From Sulfuritalea sp. (GTDB lineage Bacteria > Pseudomonadota > Gammaproteobacteria > Burkholderiales > Rhodocyclaceae): a stretch of DNA of 64,000 nt. A program made the translations under genes and the position numbers. This document shows, in pieces, positions 38,051-46,970 of the stretch. Positions within the stretch are counted from its first letter, which is position 1. Every line of letters begins with the position of its first letter. The notes beneath the pieces were generated by a model. The model was given only the letters and a program-made list of their open reading frames with translations. It was not told the origin of the DNA and searched no databases. The stretch is from contig JADJVS010000014.1 in assembly GCA_016710465.1 (NCBI GenBank), forward strand, positions 186,001 through 250,000. Direction: 5' to 3'.

Positions 38051-38068
38051 GGATGTAAGCAGGATGTA
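38051..38068. promoter_or_regulatory. Direct repeat GGATGTA at 11-bp spacing upstream of the spy-like gene
   Basis: GGATGTA occurs at 38051-38057 and 38062-38068, one helical turn apart, in the 190-bp gap upstream of the Spy-like gene. OmpR/PhoB-type metal or envelope response regulators bind such tandem sites. Weak evidence; no regulator gene is visible nearby. Confidence 0.3.
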
Positions 38069-38189
38069 TCGGCGCGGGCACGATTTGGTGAGGCTGCATG
38101 ACAATCGGCGCGTTGTCACGGTGTGTTACCGAAGTCCCGCGCAACTTGCCCCATGAAATGGCGGAAATGCGCCTGGCCGCCACGGCAGA

Positions 38190-39242
38190 TCAATGTCCGT
38201 GGCGGTGATGGATGTCGGGAAAGTGCGGATGGAAATGGCGCAGCGGTTCATGCGCGTGGAGATGCTCGTGCGCGCCGTCGCCATCCCAGGGGAAGTCGTG
38301 CGCGTGGCGATGGTGTTTGTCATGGACGTGCGGATGGGCATGCCGCAGCGGCTCGTGCTGGTGTTCGTGCGCGTGGTGCTCGGTCAGGTGCAGCCAGACC
38401 CCGGTCGCCATCAATCCGGCGGCCAGCCAGAATTGCGGCGGCGTCGGCTCGCCGAGCAGGGCGATGCTGAGTGCGGCGCCAACGAAAGGCGCCGTCGAGA
38501 AATACGCGCCGGTGCGCGCCGTGCCCAGTTCGCGCAGGGCCAGCACGAAGAACACCAGACTGGCGCCATAGCCAAGGCAGCCGATCGCCATCGCGGCCGC
38601 CGCCTGCGGCATGGCGGGCAGGGCATGGCCCAGCAGCAGGGCCAGGCAGAGGTTCACCGCGCCCGCGACAAGGCCCTTGGTCGCCGCGATGAACATGGCA
38701 TCGGAGGCGGATACCTTGCGCGTCAGGTTGTTGTCGATGGCCCAGCACAGGCAGGCGCCGAGTATGGCCAGCGGCCCACCAAGATGGGTGACGCCGGTCT
38801 CGCCCGCCGGCCAGGAGAGGGTGACGCTGCCGACGACGATCAGGGCCATCCCGGCGACGATGCGGCGGCCGGCATGCTCGCGAAACACGATCCAGGCGAT
38901 GGCGGCGGTCAGCACCGCTTCCAGGTTGAGCAGCAGCGAGGCGGCTCCGGCACCGGTTCGCGCCAGGCCCCAGACCAGCAGCAGCGGGCCGAGCACCCCG
39001 CCGAAGCCAGTCGCACCACTAAACCAGCGCCAGTCGGCGGCGGCCAGCCCACCGGGCCGCCAGCCGCGATCGCGCCAAACGCGAGCCAGGCCCAAGCCGA
39101 GCCCGCTGCCGAGGTAGAGCAGGCCGGCCAGCGACAGGGCCGTGGCTTCGCCGATCAGCAGCTTGATCAGCGGCGTACTGGCGCCGAACAGCGCGGCGGC
39201 CGCCAGGGCCAGCCAGACGGGGGACGGCAAGGCGGTCATCAT
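38190..39242 (-). CDS. EamA/DMT family transporter with His-rich C-terminal tail
   Basis: 350 residues from the ATG at 39240-39242. Ten predicted membrane helices in two EamA halves, then about 60 residues with very many His (EHHAHEHQHEPLRHAHPH, DKHHRHAH, HFHPHFPDIHHRHGH). EamA transporters export or import metabolites; the tail suggests metal binding or metal export, as do the neighbours. The start region lies 18 bp from a repeat copy. Confidence 0.8.
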   Translation of the reverse strand: MMTALPSPVWLALAAAALFGASTPLIKLLIGEATALSLAGLLYLGSGLGLGLARVWRDRGWRPGGLAAADWRWFSGATGFGGVLGPLLLVWGLARTGAGAASLLLNLEAVLTAAIAWIVFREHAGRRIVAGMALIVVGSVTLSWPAGETGVTHLGGPLAILGACLCWAIDNNLTRKVSASDAMFIAATKGLVAGAVNLCLALLLGHALPAMPQAAAAMAIGCLGYGASLVFFVLALRELGTARTGAYFSTAPFVGAALSIALLGEPTPPQFWLAAGLMATGVWLHLTEHHAHEHQHEPLRHAHPHVHDKHHRHAHDFPWDGDGAHEHLHAHEPLRHFHPHFPDIHHRHGH

Positions 39243-39259
39243 CGATCGGCTGATCCGAG

Positions 39260-39282
39260 AGTCGGCGCTGGCACCACGGCGA
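39260..39282 (+). repeat. 23-bp interspersed repeat, copy 9 (between EamA and CDF genes)
   Basis: AGTCGGCGCTGG, middle CACCA, then CGGCGA. Directly abuts the stop codon of the CDF gene at 39283. Confidence 0.85.
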
Positions 39283-39921
39283 TCAAGGCCTTTCGCATCG
39301 CCCTGCCGGTGTCTGGGCCAGTTCATGCCGGGCCTGCCGGATCACGACCCGTGCCGCGCTCAGCGCCAGCAGGCCCATGATCGCCGCGACCACCAGATCC
39401 GGCCAGCCCTGTTTGCTGCCGAACACGCCGAGCGCCGCCAGCATGACCGCAAGGTTGCCGATGGCGTCGTTGCGGCTGCAAAGCCAGACCGAGCGCATGT
39501 TGGCATCGCCCTCGCGGTAGGCGTACAGCATCGCTGCAACGCCGACATTGGCGATCAGCGCGACCATGGCCACCAAGCCCATGGTCAGCGCTTGCGGAAC
39601 CTCTCCAACGAATGCTCCCCAAGCGGCCCGGACAAGCACGTACAGGCCATAGGCGCCCATGCTGAGCCCCTTGACCAGCGCCGCGCGGGCGCGCCAGGCA
39701 AGCCCCCTGGTCAGTATCGCCAGGGAAAGCCCATAGTTGGCGGCATCTCCGGCGAAGTCGACGGCATCGGCGAGCAGCGAGACCGAGCCGGCGAGCAGGC
39801 CGCCGATGATCTCGACGCCGAACATGAACGCGTTGATCCAGAGGGCGATCCAGAGCACGCGACGGTATCGCGGGCTGCTGCCTGCATCAGCCGCACAGTT
39901 GTCGTTGCAACAGTTCGCCAC
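39283..39921 (-). CDS. Cation diffusion facilitator family transporter
   Basis: 212 residues with an N-terminal Cys-rich segment (NCCNDNCAA), six likely helices and the CDF metal-site motifs DAVDFAGDA and SRNDAIGN. It lacks a long C-terminal domain, so it is shorter than classical ZitB/CzcD. It probably exports zinc or a similar divalent ion. Its stop codon abuts a 23-bp repeat. Confidence 0.82.
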   Translation of the reverse strand: MANCCNDNCAADAGSSPRYRRVLWIALWINAFMFGVEIIGGLLAGSVSLLADAVDFAGDAANYGLSLAILTRGLAWRARAALVKGLSMGAYGLYVLVRAAWGAFVGEVPQALTMGLVAMVALIANVGVAAMLYAYREGDANMRSVWLCSRNDAIGNLAVMLAALGVFGSKQGWPDLVVAAIMGLLALSAARVVIRQARHELAQTPAGRCERP

Positions 39922-39943
39922 TTCGATCCCTCCGCCGCCCCGG

Positions 39944-40342
39944 CTACTTCAGGCGGAAATTCAGTTTTGCTTCCGGCTTGCCCGCCAGCGCAACGGTGGC
40001 GGCGACACGCACACCGACACCCTGCTTGAAGCTGCCTTTGGCACTTAGCTTGTTCTCGCCGGCGGGCTCCAGAACGGCGGTGGTCTTTTCGTTGGCGGAA
40101 TGCACGGTCGCGGTTCCACGCGCTCCTGTCGCCGCGACTGGCTTGCCGTGATCGGTGACATAGATCGTCAGCGAATCCGGCCTGGCGACCAGTTCGTAGT
40201 TCAGATCGCCGGCCTCGGCGACTATGCCGCCGTGTAGGGGCCGGTGGTCGTGATCGTGACCGTGCTTGTCCGCCGCATGGGCGGCATACGCAACGCAGGC
40301 GATAAGTGCCAGTACCGTAGTGATGTATTGCTTGGGGTGCAT
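39944..40342 (-). CDS. Periplasmic His-rich protein, unknown
   Basis: 132 residues: signal peptide (ITTVLALIACVAYAAHA), then a His/Asp cluster (KHGHDHDHRPLHGG, about residues 26-39) and a beta-rich domain ending in LAGKPEAKLNFRLK. Metal binding is likely from the His cluster; no family is certain. Just upstream of the CDF gene, in the same direction. Confidence 0.7.
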   Translation of the reverse strand: MHPKQYITTVLALIACVAYAAHAADKHGHDHDHRPLHGGIVAEAGDLNYELVARPDSLTIYVTDHGKPVAATGARGTATVHSANEKTTAVLEPAGENKLSAKGSFKQGVGVRVAATVALAGKPEAKLNFRLK

Positions 40343-40417
40343 GCTCCTGCTCCTTGTGGATGATTTACGAAATGGCCGTTTGAGGTGATTCGCGATCCGG
40401 ATCGTCGCGGCGGGTTG

Positions 40418-41077
40418 CTATCGGATGTTGCAGATGGACATGGCTGTCGGGCTATTGGCCAGGACCGGGTATTTGCGTTTGAAGCCGTTCAGGTCGCTGT
40501 CCCGTCGGTCTTCGACCACCAGCTTCTGCGTGTCCCCGTCCCCCAGTTCCAGGCGTAGGCGACCGAGGTAAATGGCCGTGCCCGACCTGACATTGAAACG
40601 ACAACTGAAGTCCTTTCTTGGTCGAAGTTCAACCTCGCCATACGGTCCGGGCTCATCAAGCCTCCAAGTGTGGATTTCATATTCACCTGCCGGCAGGCGC
40701 ACCGCTGCCAGACGTCCGCCCGTGGTTTCGCTGTCGGAGACGTCGATCTGTTCGCGCAAATCCGATCCCTTGACCACGATGCTGCCGGTCATTGGTCGCG
40801 CATCCTCCCCGCGCCCAACCGATCTGGCGAGCTGGGTCGTGCCGCGAAAGCGAATCGACTTTTCCACCGCGTTCTCGTTGCGCGGCGGAATCTCCCTGAG
40901 TCGATATTCGAACCGGCTGATCTTGCCCAGGGATTTGCCGGACAACGTCATTGAAATGACGGCGAGGCCCTCGGCCCGGTCGGGGTCAAGGGTGTAGTTC
41001 GGCGGAAGATCGGCAAGCCCGGCGCAGCCGGCGAGGGCAAGCGCGGCAAGCGTAACGGCAGTGGTCGGGTAGTTCAT
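40418..41077 (-). CDS. Outer-membrane-type lipoprotein, unknown
   Basis: 219 residues with a lipobox LALAGC (Cys18) and no membrane helix after it. The mature part looks beta-rich with a carboxypeptidase-regulatory or DUF2846-like feel (RLPAGEYEIHTW, GTAIYLGRLRLEL), but I cannot name it. It lies between two other metal-block genes. Confidence 0.65.
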   Translation of the reverse strand: MNYPTTAVTLAALALAGCAGLADLPPNYTLDPDRAEGLAVISMTLSGKSLGKISRFEYRLREIPPRNENAVEKSIRFRGTTQLARSVGRGEDARPMTGSIVVKGSDLREQIDVSDSETTGGRLAAVRLPAGEYEIHTWRLDEPGPYGEVELRPRKDFSCRFNVRSGTAIYLGRLRLELGDGDTQKLVVEDRRDSDLNGFKRKYPVLANSPTAMSICNIR

Positions 41078-41121
41078 GAAGAGGTTCTCCTTTAGCGGAT
41101 GACAACGTGCAATGGATCGGA

Positions 41122-41544
41122 TTACTCGAAAATCAGCAGGAGTTCCCTGCCGGCCTGATCCACGCAGGTGCCTTGTGGTGACATGCCCGATGGCCAGCCC
41201 AGGCGGCAGATCAATTCGGCGCCGTCAGCCGCCTTGGCCTTGGCTTCCGCCGAATGGGCTTCATGGTCCTTGTCATGTCCGGCGAAAATGCGGTCCCAGT
41301 GTTTCGGATTGCTGCCCTGGTAGGTCTTGCGCAGTTCGCTCCAGTTCATGTGCCGGTTGACCGAGAAGCCCTCGGCGACATAGCGCCGTTCGGCGGTCTG
41401 CAGCACCAAGCGGTTCGGTCGGCCGTGATGGAATTCGCCGGCCAGCAGAGAAGACGACGAGCCGGGTTTCAGCGAGTGGAGATGCGGGGCGCAGCCGCCG
41501 ATGAGCATGGCAATGCCGGTGATGGATAGCCAGTATCTGAGCAT
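41122..41544 (-). CDS. Small lipoprotein, unknown
   Basis: 140 residues from the ATG at 41542-41544, preceded by AGGAGGAATC, which fixes the start within a longer open frame. Lipobox MLIGGC (Cys18), then a soluble domain with MNWSELRKTYQGSNPKHW and Cys111/Cys125. No family recognised. Confidence 0.65.
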   Translation of the reverse strand: MLRYWLSITGIAMLIGGCAPHLHSLKPGSSSSLLAGEFHHGRPNRLVLQTAERRYVAEGFSVNRHMNWSELRKTYQGSNPKHWDRIFAGHDKDHEAHSAEAKAKAADGAELICRLGWPSGMSPQGTCVDQAGRELLLIFE

Positions 41545-41684
41545 GTCGATTCCTCCTGATTCAGGTTGCATGGCGGCGTGGCGGACGAGGGGGACCGGGC
41601 GCGCGCCGAATCGCGCCAGGCCAGCATGTAGGCAGGGTTTTCGGCGTCCCGCGACAAACGCCGCTACCTGCCGGGGCCTGCTTG

Positions 41685-42164
41685 TCATATCCATCGCGGC
41701 ACCGTTGCGCAATAGGCACGAAACGCGGCGCCGAAGCGCGCGGCGAGAAAAGCTTCCTCCGGCGCAATCTGAAACCGGTTCATGTACAGGACGAAGAGAA
41801 GTGGAAAGAGCGCGCCACCGGCGTGTGCCAGAAACAGGGCAAACCCTGTCAGGGCCAAAGCGAAGCCCAGGTACATCGGATTCCGGCTGTAGCGGTAGAT
41901 TCCACCGGCGACGAACCGGGAGACGGAGTCCGGCGCCAGCGGATTCACCGTGGTTCCCGCTTGGCGGAATGCCAGTACCCCGGCGAGACTGACCAGCGCG
42001 CCGAACAGCACGACGGCCGGTGCTGCAATCCACCTCATCCAGGCAGGCAGGGAAATCGAAAGGGCGGGAAACACAACGCTGCCTGTCCACATGCCAAGAG
42101 CCATCACGGCCATCACCAGGAGGGGCGGTATTTTCAGTTCCAGCCATTGGGCGCGCGGCGTCAT
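41685..42164 (-). CDS. Isoprenylcysteine carboxyl methyltransferase-like membrane protein
   Basis: 159 residues with four to five helices and the ICMT/PEMT-type signature GIYRYSRNPMYLGF followed by EEAFLAARFGAAFRAYCATVPRW. Bacterial members are SAM-dependent methyltransferases of unknown target and are often found in metal-resistance operons. It follows the RND pump gene by 21 bp, in the same direction. Confidence 0.8.
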   Translation of the reverse strand: MTPRAQWLELKIPPLLVMAVMALGMWTGSVVFPALSISLPAWMRWIAAPAVVLFGALVSLAGVLAFRQAGTTVNPLAPDSVSRFVAGGIYRYSRNPMYLGFALALTGFALFLAHAGGALFPLLFVLYMNRFQIAPEEAFLAARFGAAFRAYCATVPRWI

Positions 42165-42185
42165 GAGTCGTCTTCCTCTTTGTCA

Positions 42186-45100
42186 TTAGCCGTCGGCCAG
42201 CGCGTCGTTGCGCCGCCGGCGCAAGATGCGGCCGCTGGCGAGCTCCTCGCGCACGGCGCCGAAGCGCAGGTAGAGCGCCGGCACGACGAGCATGTTGAGC
42301 ACGGTCGAGCTGATCAGGCCACAGAGGATCACCACCGCCATCGGTGCCTGAATCTCGGAGCCGGGCTGGCCGGCGGCCAGCGCCAGCGGCACCAGCGCGA
42401 GGCCGGCGGCGAGCGCCGTCATCAGGATCGGGATCAGCCGTTCATCGGCGCCGCGCATCACGGCGGCGCGCAGATCGGCGACGCCTTCCTGCTCGACCAG
42501 GTGGTGGATGTGGGCGATCATCATCACGCCATTGCGCGTGGCGATGCCGAACAGGGTGATGAAGCCGATGATGGAAGCGATGGTGACGACCCCGCCGGCC
42601 AGATAGACGCCGACCACGCCGCCGATGATGGAAAGCGGCAGGTTGAGCATGACGAGGAAGGCGTCGCGCGCGGTGTGGAAAGCGACGAACAACAGCAGGA
42701 AAATGCCCACCACCACGGCGGCACCGAGCAGCGTCAGCACCCGTGCGGCCTCCGCGGCCGACTCGAACTGGCCGCCGAACTCGATGTAGTAGCCCGTCGG
42801 CAGCTTGATCTGGCCGGCGATCTTCGCCTGCATCTCCTCGACCACGCTCTTCAGGTCGCGCCCGGCGACGTTGGCCATGACGACGATCTTGCGTTGCACG
42901 TTCTCGCGGTTGATGAAGTAGGGGCCGCGGTCGTTCTCGATGTCGGCCAGTGCGGACAGCGGCAGGCGCGCGCCGCTCGGCGTGGTGATCAGCGTGGCGC
43001 GGATGGCGTCGAGGTTGGCACGCGTCGCCGGGTCGTAGCGCACCACGAGGTCGAAACTGGCCTGGCCCTGCAGCACCTTGCCGACCGTCAGGCCGTTGAA
43101 GGCCACCTCGATGCTTTCCGACAGTTCCGCCGCCGACAGGCCGTGGCGCGCCAGCGCCTCGCGCTTGTACTTCACGCTGAGGAAGGGGATGTCGCTCTGC
43201 TGTTCGGGCTGCACATCGACCGCGCCGGGCACCTGCTGCATGACGCCCTTGATTTCCTCGGCGAGCTTGCGCAACTCCTTCTGGTCGGCGCCGAAGATCT
43301 TCACCGCGATGTTGGCGCGCGTGCCGGAGAGCATGTGGTCGATGCGGTGCGAGATCGGTTGGCCGACCACCACCTGCACGCCGGCCAGTTTGGCGAAGTC
43401 GGCGCGCAGCGCGGCGAGGAAGTCCTGCTTGCTGCGCGCATTTTTTCCCGTTGTCATCTTCAGGCTGACCTCGATTTCCGACTGGTGCACGTCGAGCGCG
43501 TGCGGGTCGAGCGGCGATCGTCCGGTGCGGCGCGCGGTGGCGACGACCTCGGGGTGGCTCAGCAACACCGCCTCGACGCCTTCCATCAGCTTCACCGACT
43601 CGGCAAAGGCGGTGCCGGGCAAGGTCTCGGCGCCGACCGTCAGCGTGCCTTCGTTGAAGTCGGGCAGGAAGGACTGGCCGGCGGCGGCGAGCCCGAGCAG
43701 GGCGGCGACCAGCAGCGCGCCGCTGGCGGCGGCGATGGCCTGCCAGCGCTCCAGCGTGGTGTCGAGCAGATGGCGATAGCCCGCGCGCAGCCAGATGACG
43801 AAACGCGGTTCGCGGTGCTGTTCGATTTCCTTCGATTGCCCGAGGAATAGCGAGGCGAGCACCGGTGTAACGGTGATCGACACCAGCAGCGAGGCGAACA
43901 GCGAGATCACGTAGGCCAGCCCGAGCGGCACCATCAGACGGCCCTCGACGCCGGAGAGGAAGAACAGGGGGATGAACACCAGCATGATGATCAGCGTGGC
44001 GAAGACGATCGAGCCCTGGATTTCCTTGGTGGCGAGGAACACCACATGCAGGGTCGACTCGCGCATCACCTCGGGCTTGGCTTGGTTCTCGCGCAGGCGC
44101 CGCACGATGTTCTCCACCACGATGATCGCGTCATCCACCAGCGCGCCGAGGGCGATGGCGATACCGCCCAGCGTCATGGTGTTGATCGTCGCGCCGAGCG
44201 CCTTCATCGCCAGCACGGTGGCGACGATGGACAGCGGCAGTGCCACCAGCGTGATCGCCGTCGAGCGCGCCGAGAGCAGGAAGGCGAAGACGATGGCGAC
44301 GATCAGGATCGCGCCGTCGCGCAGGGCGGCGAGCAGGTTGTCGATCGATATCTCGATGAAGTCGGCCTGGCGGAACAGGCGCGTCTCGATCTTCATGCCG
44401 GCCGGCAGCGCGGTCTGGATCTCGGCCAGCGTGCGGTCGAGGGTGCGCGTCAGTTCCAGGGTGTTGGCCGCCGGCTGGCGCTGGATGCCCAGCACCACGG
44501 CGGGCTTGCCGTTGGTCGAACCGACGCCGCGCACGATGGCGGTGCCGAGCCCCACATCGGCGACGTGGCGCAGCAGCACCGGCTGGCCGTGCTTCATCGC
44601 CACCACCGCCTCGGCGATGTCCTCCACCGTACGCACACGACCGATACCCTGGATCAGATACTCCTGTCCGTTCTCGGCGTAGAAGCCGGCGGCGGCATTC
44701 TTGTTCGCGCCCTCGACCGCTTTCACGACCTCGTCGATGGTCAATCCGTAGGCAGCCAGCCGCTCGGGCTTCAGCGTCACCTGATACTGCTGAACATCGC
44801 CGCCGATGGGCAGCACTTCGGCCACGCCGGGCACGGCGAGCAGGCGCTTGCGAAGCACGTAGTCAGCAGTATTTTTTAGAACCGCCGTCCCCATGTTGGC
44901 GGCGGGCCAGCTATCCGCCGTCCCGCCAGCGCCGACTTTTGCCGGATCGTCCCAGGTCAGGGCGATGAACATGATCTCGCCCATGATCGAGGCCGCCGGC
45001 GCCATCACCGGCGCCTCGATGCCGGGCGGCAGCGCGGCCTTGGCCAGTTGCAATTTCTCGGCGACGATCTGGCGCGCCAGATAGCCGTCGGTGCCCCAGG

Positions 45101-45392
45101 CGAACTCGACGGTGATGACCGACAGGCCGATCTTGGTCGAGGAGCGCACGCGGCGCACGCCCGGTGCGCCGTTGAGCGCGGTCTCGATGGGGAAGGTGAC
45201 GAGCGCCTCCATGTCGGCCGGGGCCATGCCATCGGCCTCGGTGACGACGGTGACGGTGGGCGCGGTGAGGTCGGGGAAGACGTCTACCGGCGTGCGTGCG
45301 GTCTCGATGCCGCCCCAGACCAGCAGCAGCAAGGCGCCGACGACGACGAACAGCCGGTTGCGCAAGGACCATTGGATGATGTGAGCGATCAT
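42186..45392 (-). CDS. Heavy-metal efflux RND transporter, inner-membrane pump
   Basis: 1068 residues in the HME-RND layout: 12 helices, two large periplasmic loops, N-terminal DVFPDLTAPTV. In the fourth helix the metal-relay segment reads ALGALVDDAIIVVEN, unlike the DFG...DGA...VEN of CzcA and close to the CusA-like or HME3 pattern, so the metal (Cu/Ag, Zn/Cd/Co or other) cannot be named. It uses the proton gradient and works with the following adaptor and TolC-like genes. A sense-oriented 23-bp repeat (44915-44937) is read as KVGAGGTAD in the first periplasmic loop. Confidence 0.9.
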   Translation of the reverse strand: MIAHIIQWSLRNRLFVVVGALLLLVWGGIETARTPVDVFPDLTAPTVTVVTEADGMAPADMEALVTFPIETALNGAPGVRRVRSSTKIGLSVITVEFAWGTDGYLARQIVAEKLQLAKAALPPGIEAPVMAPAASIMGEIMFIALTWDDPAKVGAGGTADSWPAANMGTAVLKNTADYVLRKRLLAVPGVAEVLPIGGDVQQYQVTLKPERLAAYGLTIDEVVKAVEGANKNAAAGFYAENGQEYLIQGIGRVRTVEDIAEAVVAMKHGQPVLLRHVADVGLGTAIVRGVGSTNGKPAVVLGIQRQPAANTLELTRTLDRTLAEIQTALPAGMKIETRLFRQADFIEISIDNLLAALRDGAILIVAIVFAFLLSARSTAITLVALPLSIVATVLAMKALGATINTMTLGGIAIALGALVDDAIIVVENIVRRLRENQAKPEVMRESTLHVVFLATKEIQGSIVFATLIIMLVFIPLFFLSGVEGRLMVPLGLAYVISLFASLLVSITVTPVLASLFLGQSKEIEQHREPRFVIWLRAGYRHLLDTTLERWQAIAAASGALLVAALLGLAAAGQSFLPDFNEGTLTVGAETLPGTAFAESVKLMEGVEAVLLSHPEVVATARRTGRSPLDPHALDVHQSEIEVSLKMTTGKNARSKQDFLAALRADFAKLAGVQVVVGQPISHRIDHMLSGTRANIAVKIFGADQKELRKLAEEIKGVMQQVPGAVDVQPEQQSDIPFLSVKYKREALARHGLSAAELSESIEVAFNGLTVGKVLQGQASFDLVVRYDPATRANLDAIRATLITTPSGARLPLSALADIENDRGPYFINRENVQRKIVVMANVAGRDLKSVVEEMQAKIAGQIKLPTGYYIEFGGQFESAAEAARVLTLLGAAVVVGIFLLLFVAFHTARDAFLVMLNLPLSIIGGVVGVYLAGGVVTIASIIGFITLFGIATRNGVMMIAHIHHLVEQEGVADLRAAVMRGADERLIPILMTALAAGLALVPLALAAGQPGSEIQAPMAVVILCGLISSTVLNMLVVPALYLRFGAVREELASGRILRRRRNDALADG
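44915..44937 (-). repeat. 23-bp interspersed repeat, copy 10 (in the RND pump gene)
   Basis: On the minus strand: AGTCGGCGCTGG, middle CGGGA, then CGGCG and G. Sense to the gene; read as KVGAGGTAD. Confidence 0.8.
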
Positions 45393-45404
45393 GATCCTTC
45401 CACC

Positions 45405-46970
45405 TCAATGGGCGTGGCCGACGGCGGCCGACATCGAGGTCGACAGGCGGATCAGGTAGGCGCCCTTGCCGACCACACGCTGCCCCGGATCGATGCCGTC
45501 GAGGATGGCGACGCGCTCGCCATCGCGGGCACCCACACGCACGATGCGGCGCTCGAAGCTTTCGCCGCCGATCTGCACATACACAACGGACGTGCCGCTT
45601 TCGTCCTGCACCGCGCCGGCGGGCACCAGCACGGCCTCGACGCCCGCGCCGGCATAAAGCTGCGCCTTGGCCGTCATTCCCAGGCGCAGGCCGCCGGGGT
45701 TGGCGAACTCGAAAATCGCCGGCACGGTGCGCGTGTTGGCGTCAACCACGCCGCCGACGGCGATCAGCTTGCCGTTTTTGCCGGGCTCGATGACGAAGGG
45801 CTGGGCGAAACCATCGACGGCAAACGAAGCGCCGCTCGGCGTTCCCAGCCGGCCGATCTCGCTTTCCGGCACGCGCGCTTCCAGCCACAACCGGCCGGTG
45901 TTGGCGACATGGAACAAGGGTACGCCCTCGGCGACGAAGGCGCCGGGCGCCACCGCGACATCGGCCAGCGTGCCGGCAACCGGTGCGCGGATTGCGATGC
46001 CGCCCGCTCCCCCCAACTGAGCTTGCCGCGCCTGGGCCGCATTGGCCTCGGCTTCGGCCATGCGCTCGTTGGCGCGGGCTTCGAGCAGGCGCCTTTCAGC
46101 GATGGCTTCGTCCTTGAACAGCGCTTCCATGCGCTCGCGTTCGCGCCGCGCCTGCTCCAGCCCGATGCGCGCCTTGCCGGCGGCGGCCTCCAGCGTCGCC
46201 TGATCGGTTTCGCCACCGAGACGCGGCGCCAGATACGCCAGCACCTGGCCCTTGTGCACCGCCTGGCCGACGCGCGGGAAGCTGCCTGCCGGCCGCAGCA
46301 CGCCGGCCGCCGGCGCGGCCAGCAGCGCCTCGCCATCCGGCTGCGCCTTTATCGTCGCCGTGGCGGCGACCGAAGGACGCGCCGTGCCCTTGACCGCCTC
46401 GACCGTGGCGAAGTCGATCTTCCACTGTTGCTCCTTGGTGAAGGGGATGCCGCTGCTGTCTGCATGGTCGCCGTGGTTTGCGGCGGCGGCCTTGGCATCC
46501 GCGAAAACCTGCACCGGGCCGAGCTCGTGCGTCATGCTGCCGTTCGGCGTCTCGACGATCAGCGTCAGCTCGCGCTCGCCGCCGGCCTTGGGTGTCACGT
46601 TCGGCTTGAAGATGCCGGGCACGGCCGGGGCGTCGGCGACGAATCGCTCTTCGGGCGCGCTGCCGCCCGCCAGCAGGACAGTGAGTTTGCCTTGCGTCAC
46701 CGGCTTGAAGTCGGCCAGCCAGGTGGAATGGGCGACGAAGGTCGCGGCCTGGCCGACGACGAGGGCCGGAAACTCGACATACAGTTCGGTCTTGTCGCTG
46801 AAGTGGGTGAGCTTTTCGCCTTCCGGGCCGTGGTCGCCATGGTCGGCGTGGCCGGCGGCCTGTGCGGCGGCGCCGTGGTCGTGGCCGCCGCTGGCGGCTT
46901 TCTTCTCGCCGCAGCCGGCGAGAAGCAATGCGACGATCGTGAGCGCGATCAGTGTCGATGGCGTTTTCAT
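45405..46970 (-). CDS. RND efflux periplasmic adaptor (CzcB/CusB-like) with His-rich N-terminus
   Basis: 521 residues. Lipoprotein signal with Cys20 (LLLAGC), then His-rich GGHDHGAAAQAAGHADHGDHG, an N-terminal extension of about 130 residues, a biotinyl-lipoyl domain split by a coiled coil and a barrel domain (LWLEARVPESEIGRLG). His clusters fit metal capture in the periplasm. The start overlaps the TolC-like stop by 4 bp. Confidence 0.88.
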   Translation of the reverse strand: MKTPSTLIALTIVALLLAGCGEKKAASGGHDHGAAAQAAGHADHGDHGPEGEKLTHFSDKTELYVEFPALVVGQAATFVAHSTWLADFKPVTQGKLTVLLAGGSAPEERFVADAPAVPGIFKPNVTPKAGGERELTLIVETPNGSMTHELGPVQVFADAKAAAANHGDHADSSGIPFTKEQQWKIDFATVEAVKGTARPSVAATATIKAQPDGEALLAAPAAGVLRPAGSFPRVGQAVHKGQVLAYLAPRLGGETDQATLEAAAGKARIGLEQARRERERMEALFKDEAIAERRLLEARANERMAEAEANAAQARQAQLGGAGGIAIRAPVAGTLADVAVAPGAFVAEGVPLFHVANTGRLWLEARVPESEIGRLGTPSGASFAVDGFAQPFVIEPGKNGKLIAVGGVVDANTRTVPAIFEFANPGGLRLGMTAKAQLYAGAGVEAVLVPAGAVQDESGTSVVYVQIGGESFERRIVRVGARDGERVAILDGIDPGQRVVGKGAYLIRLSTSMSAAVGHAH

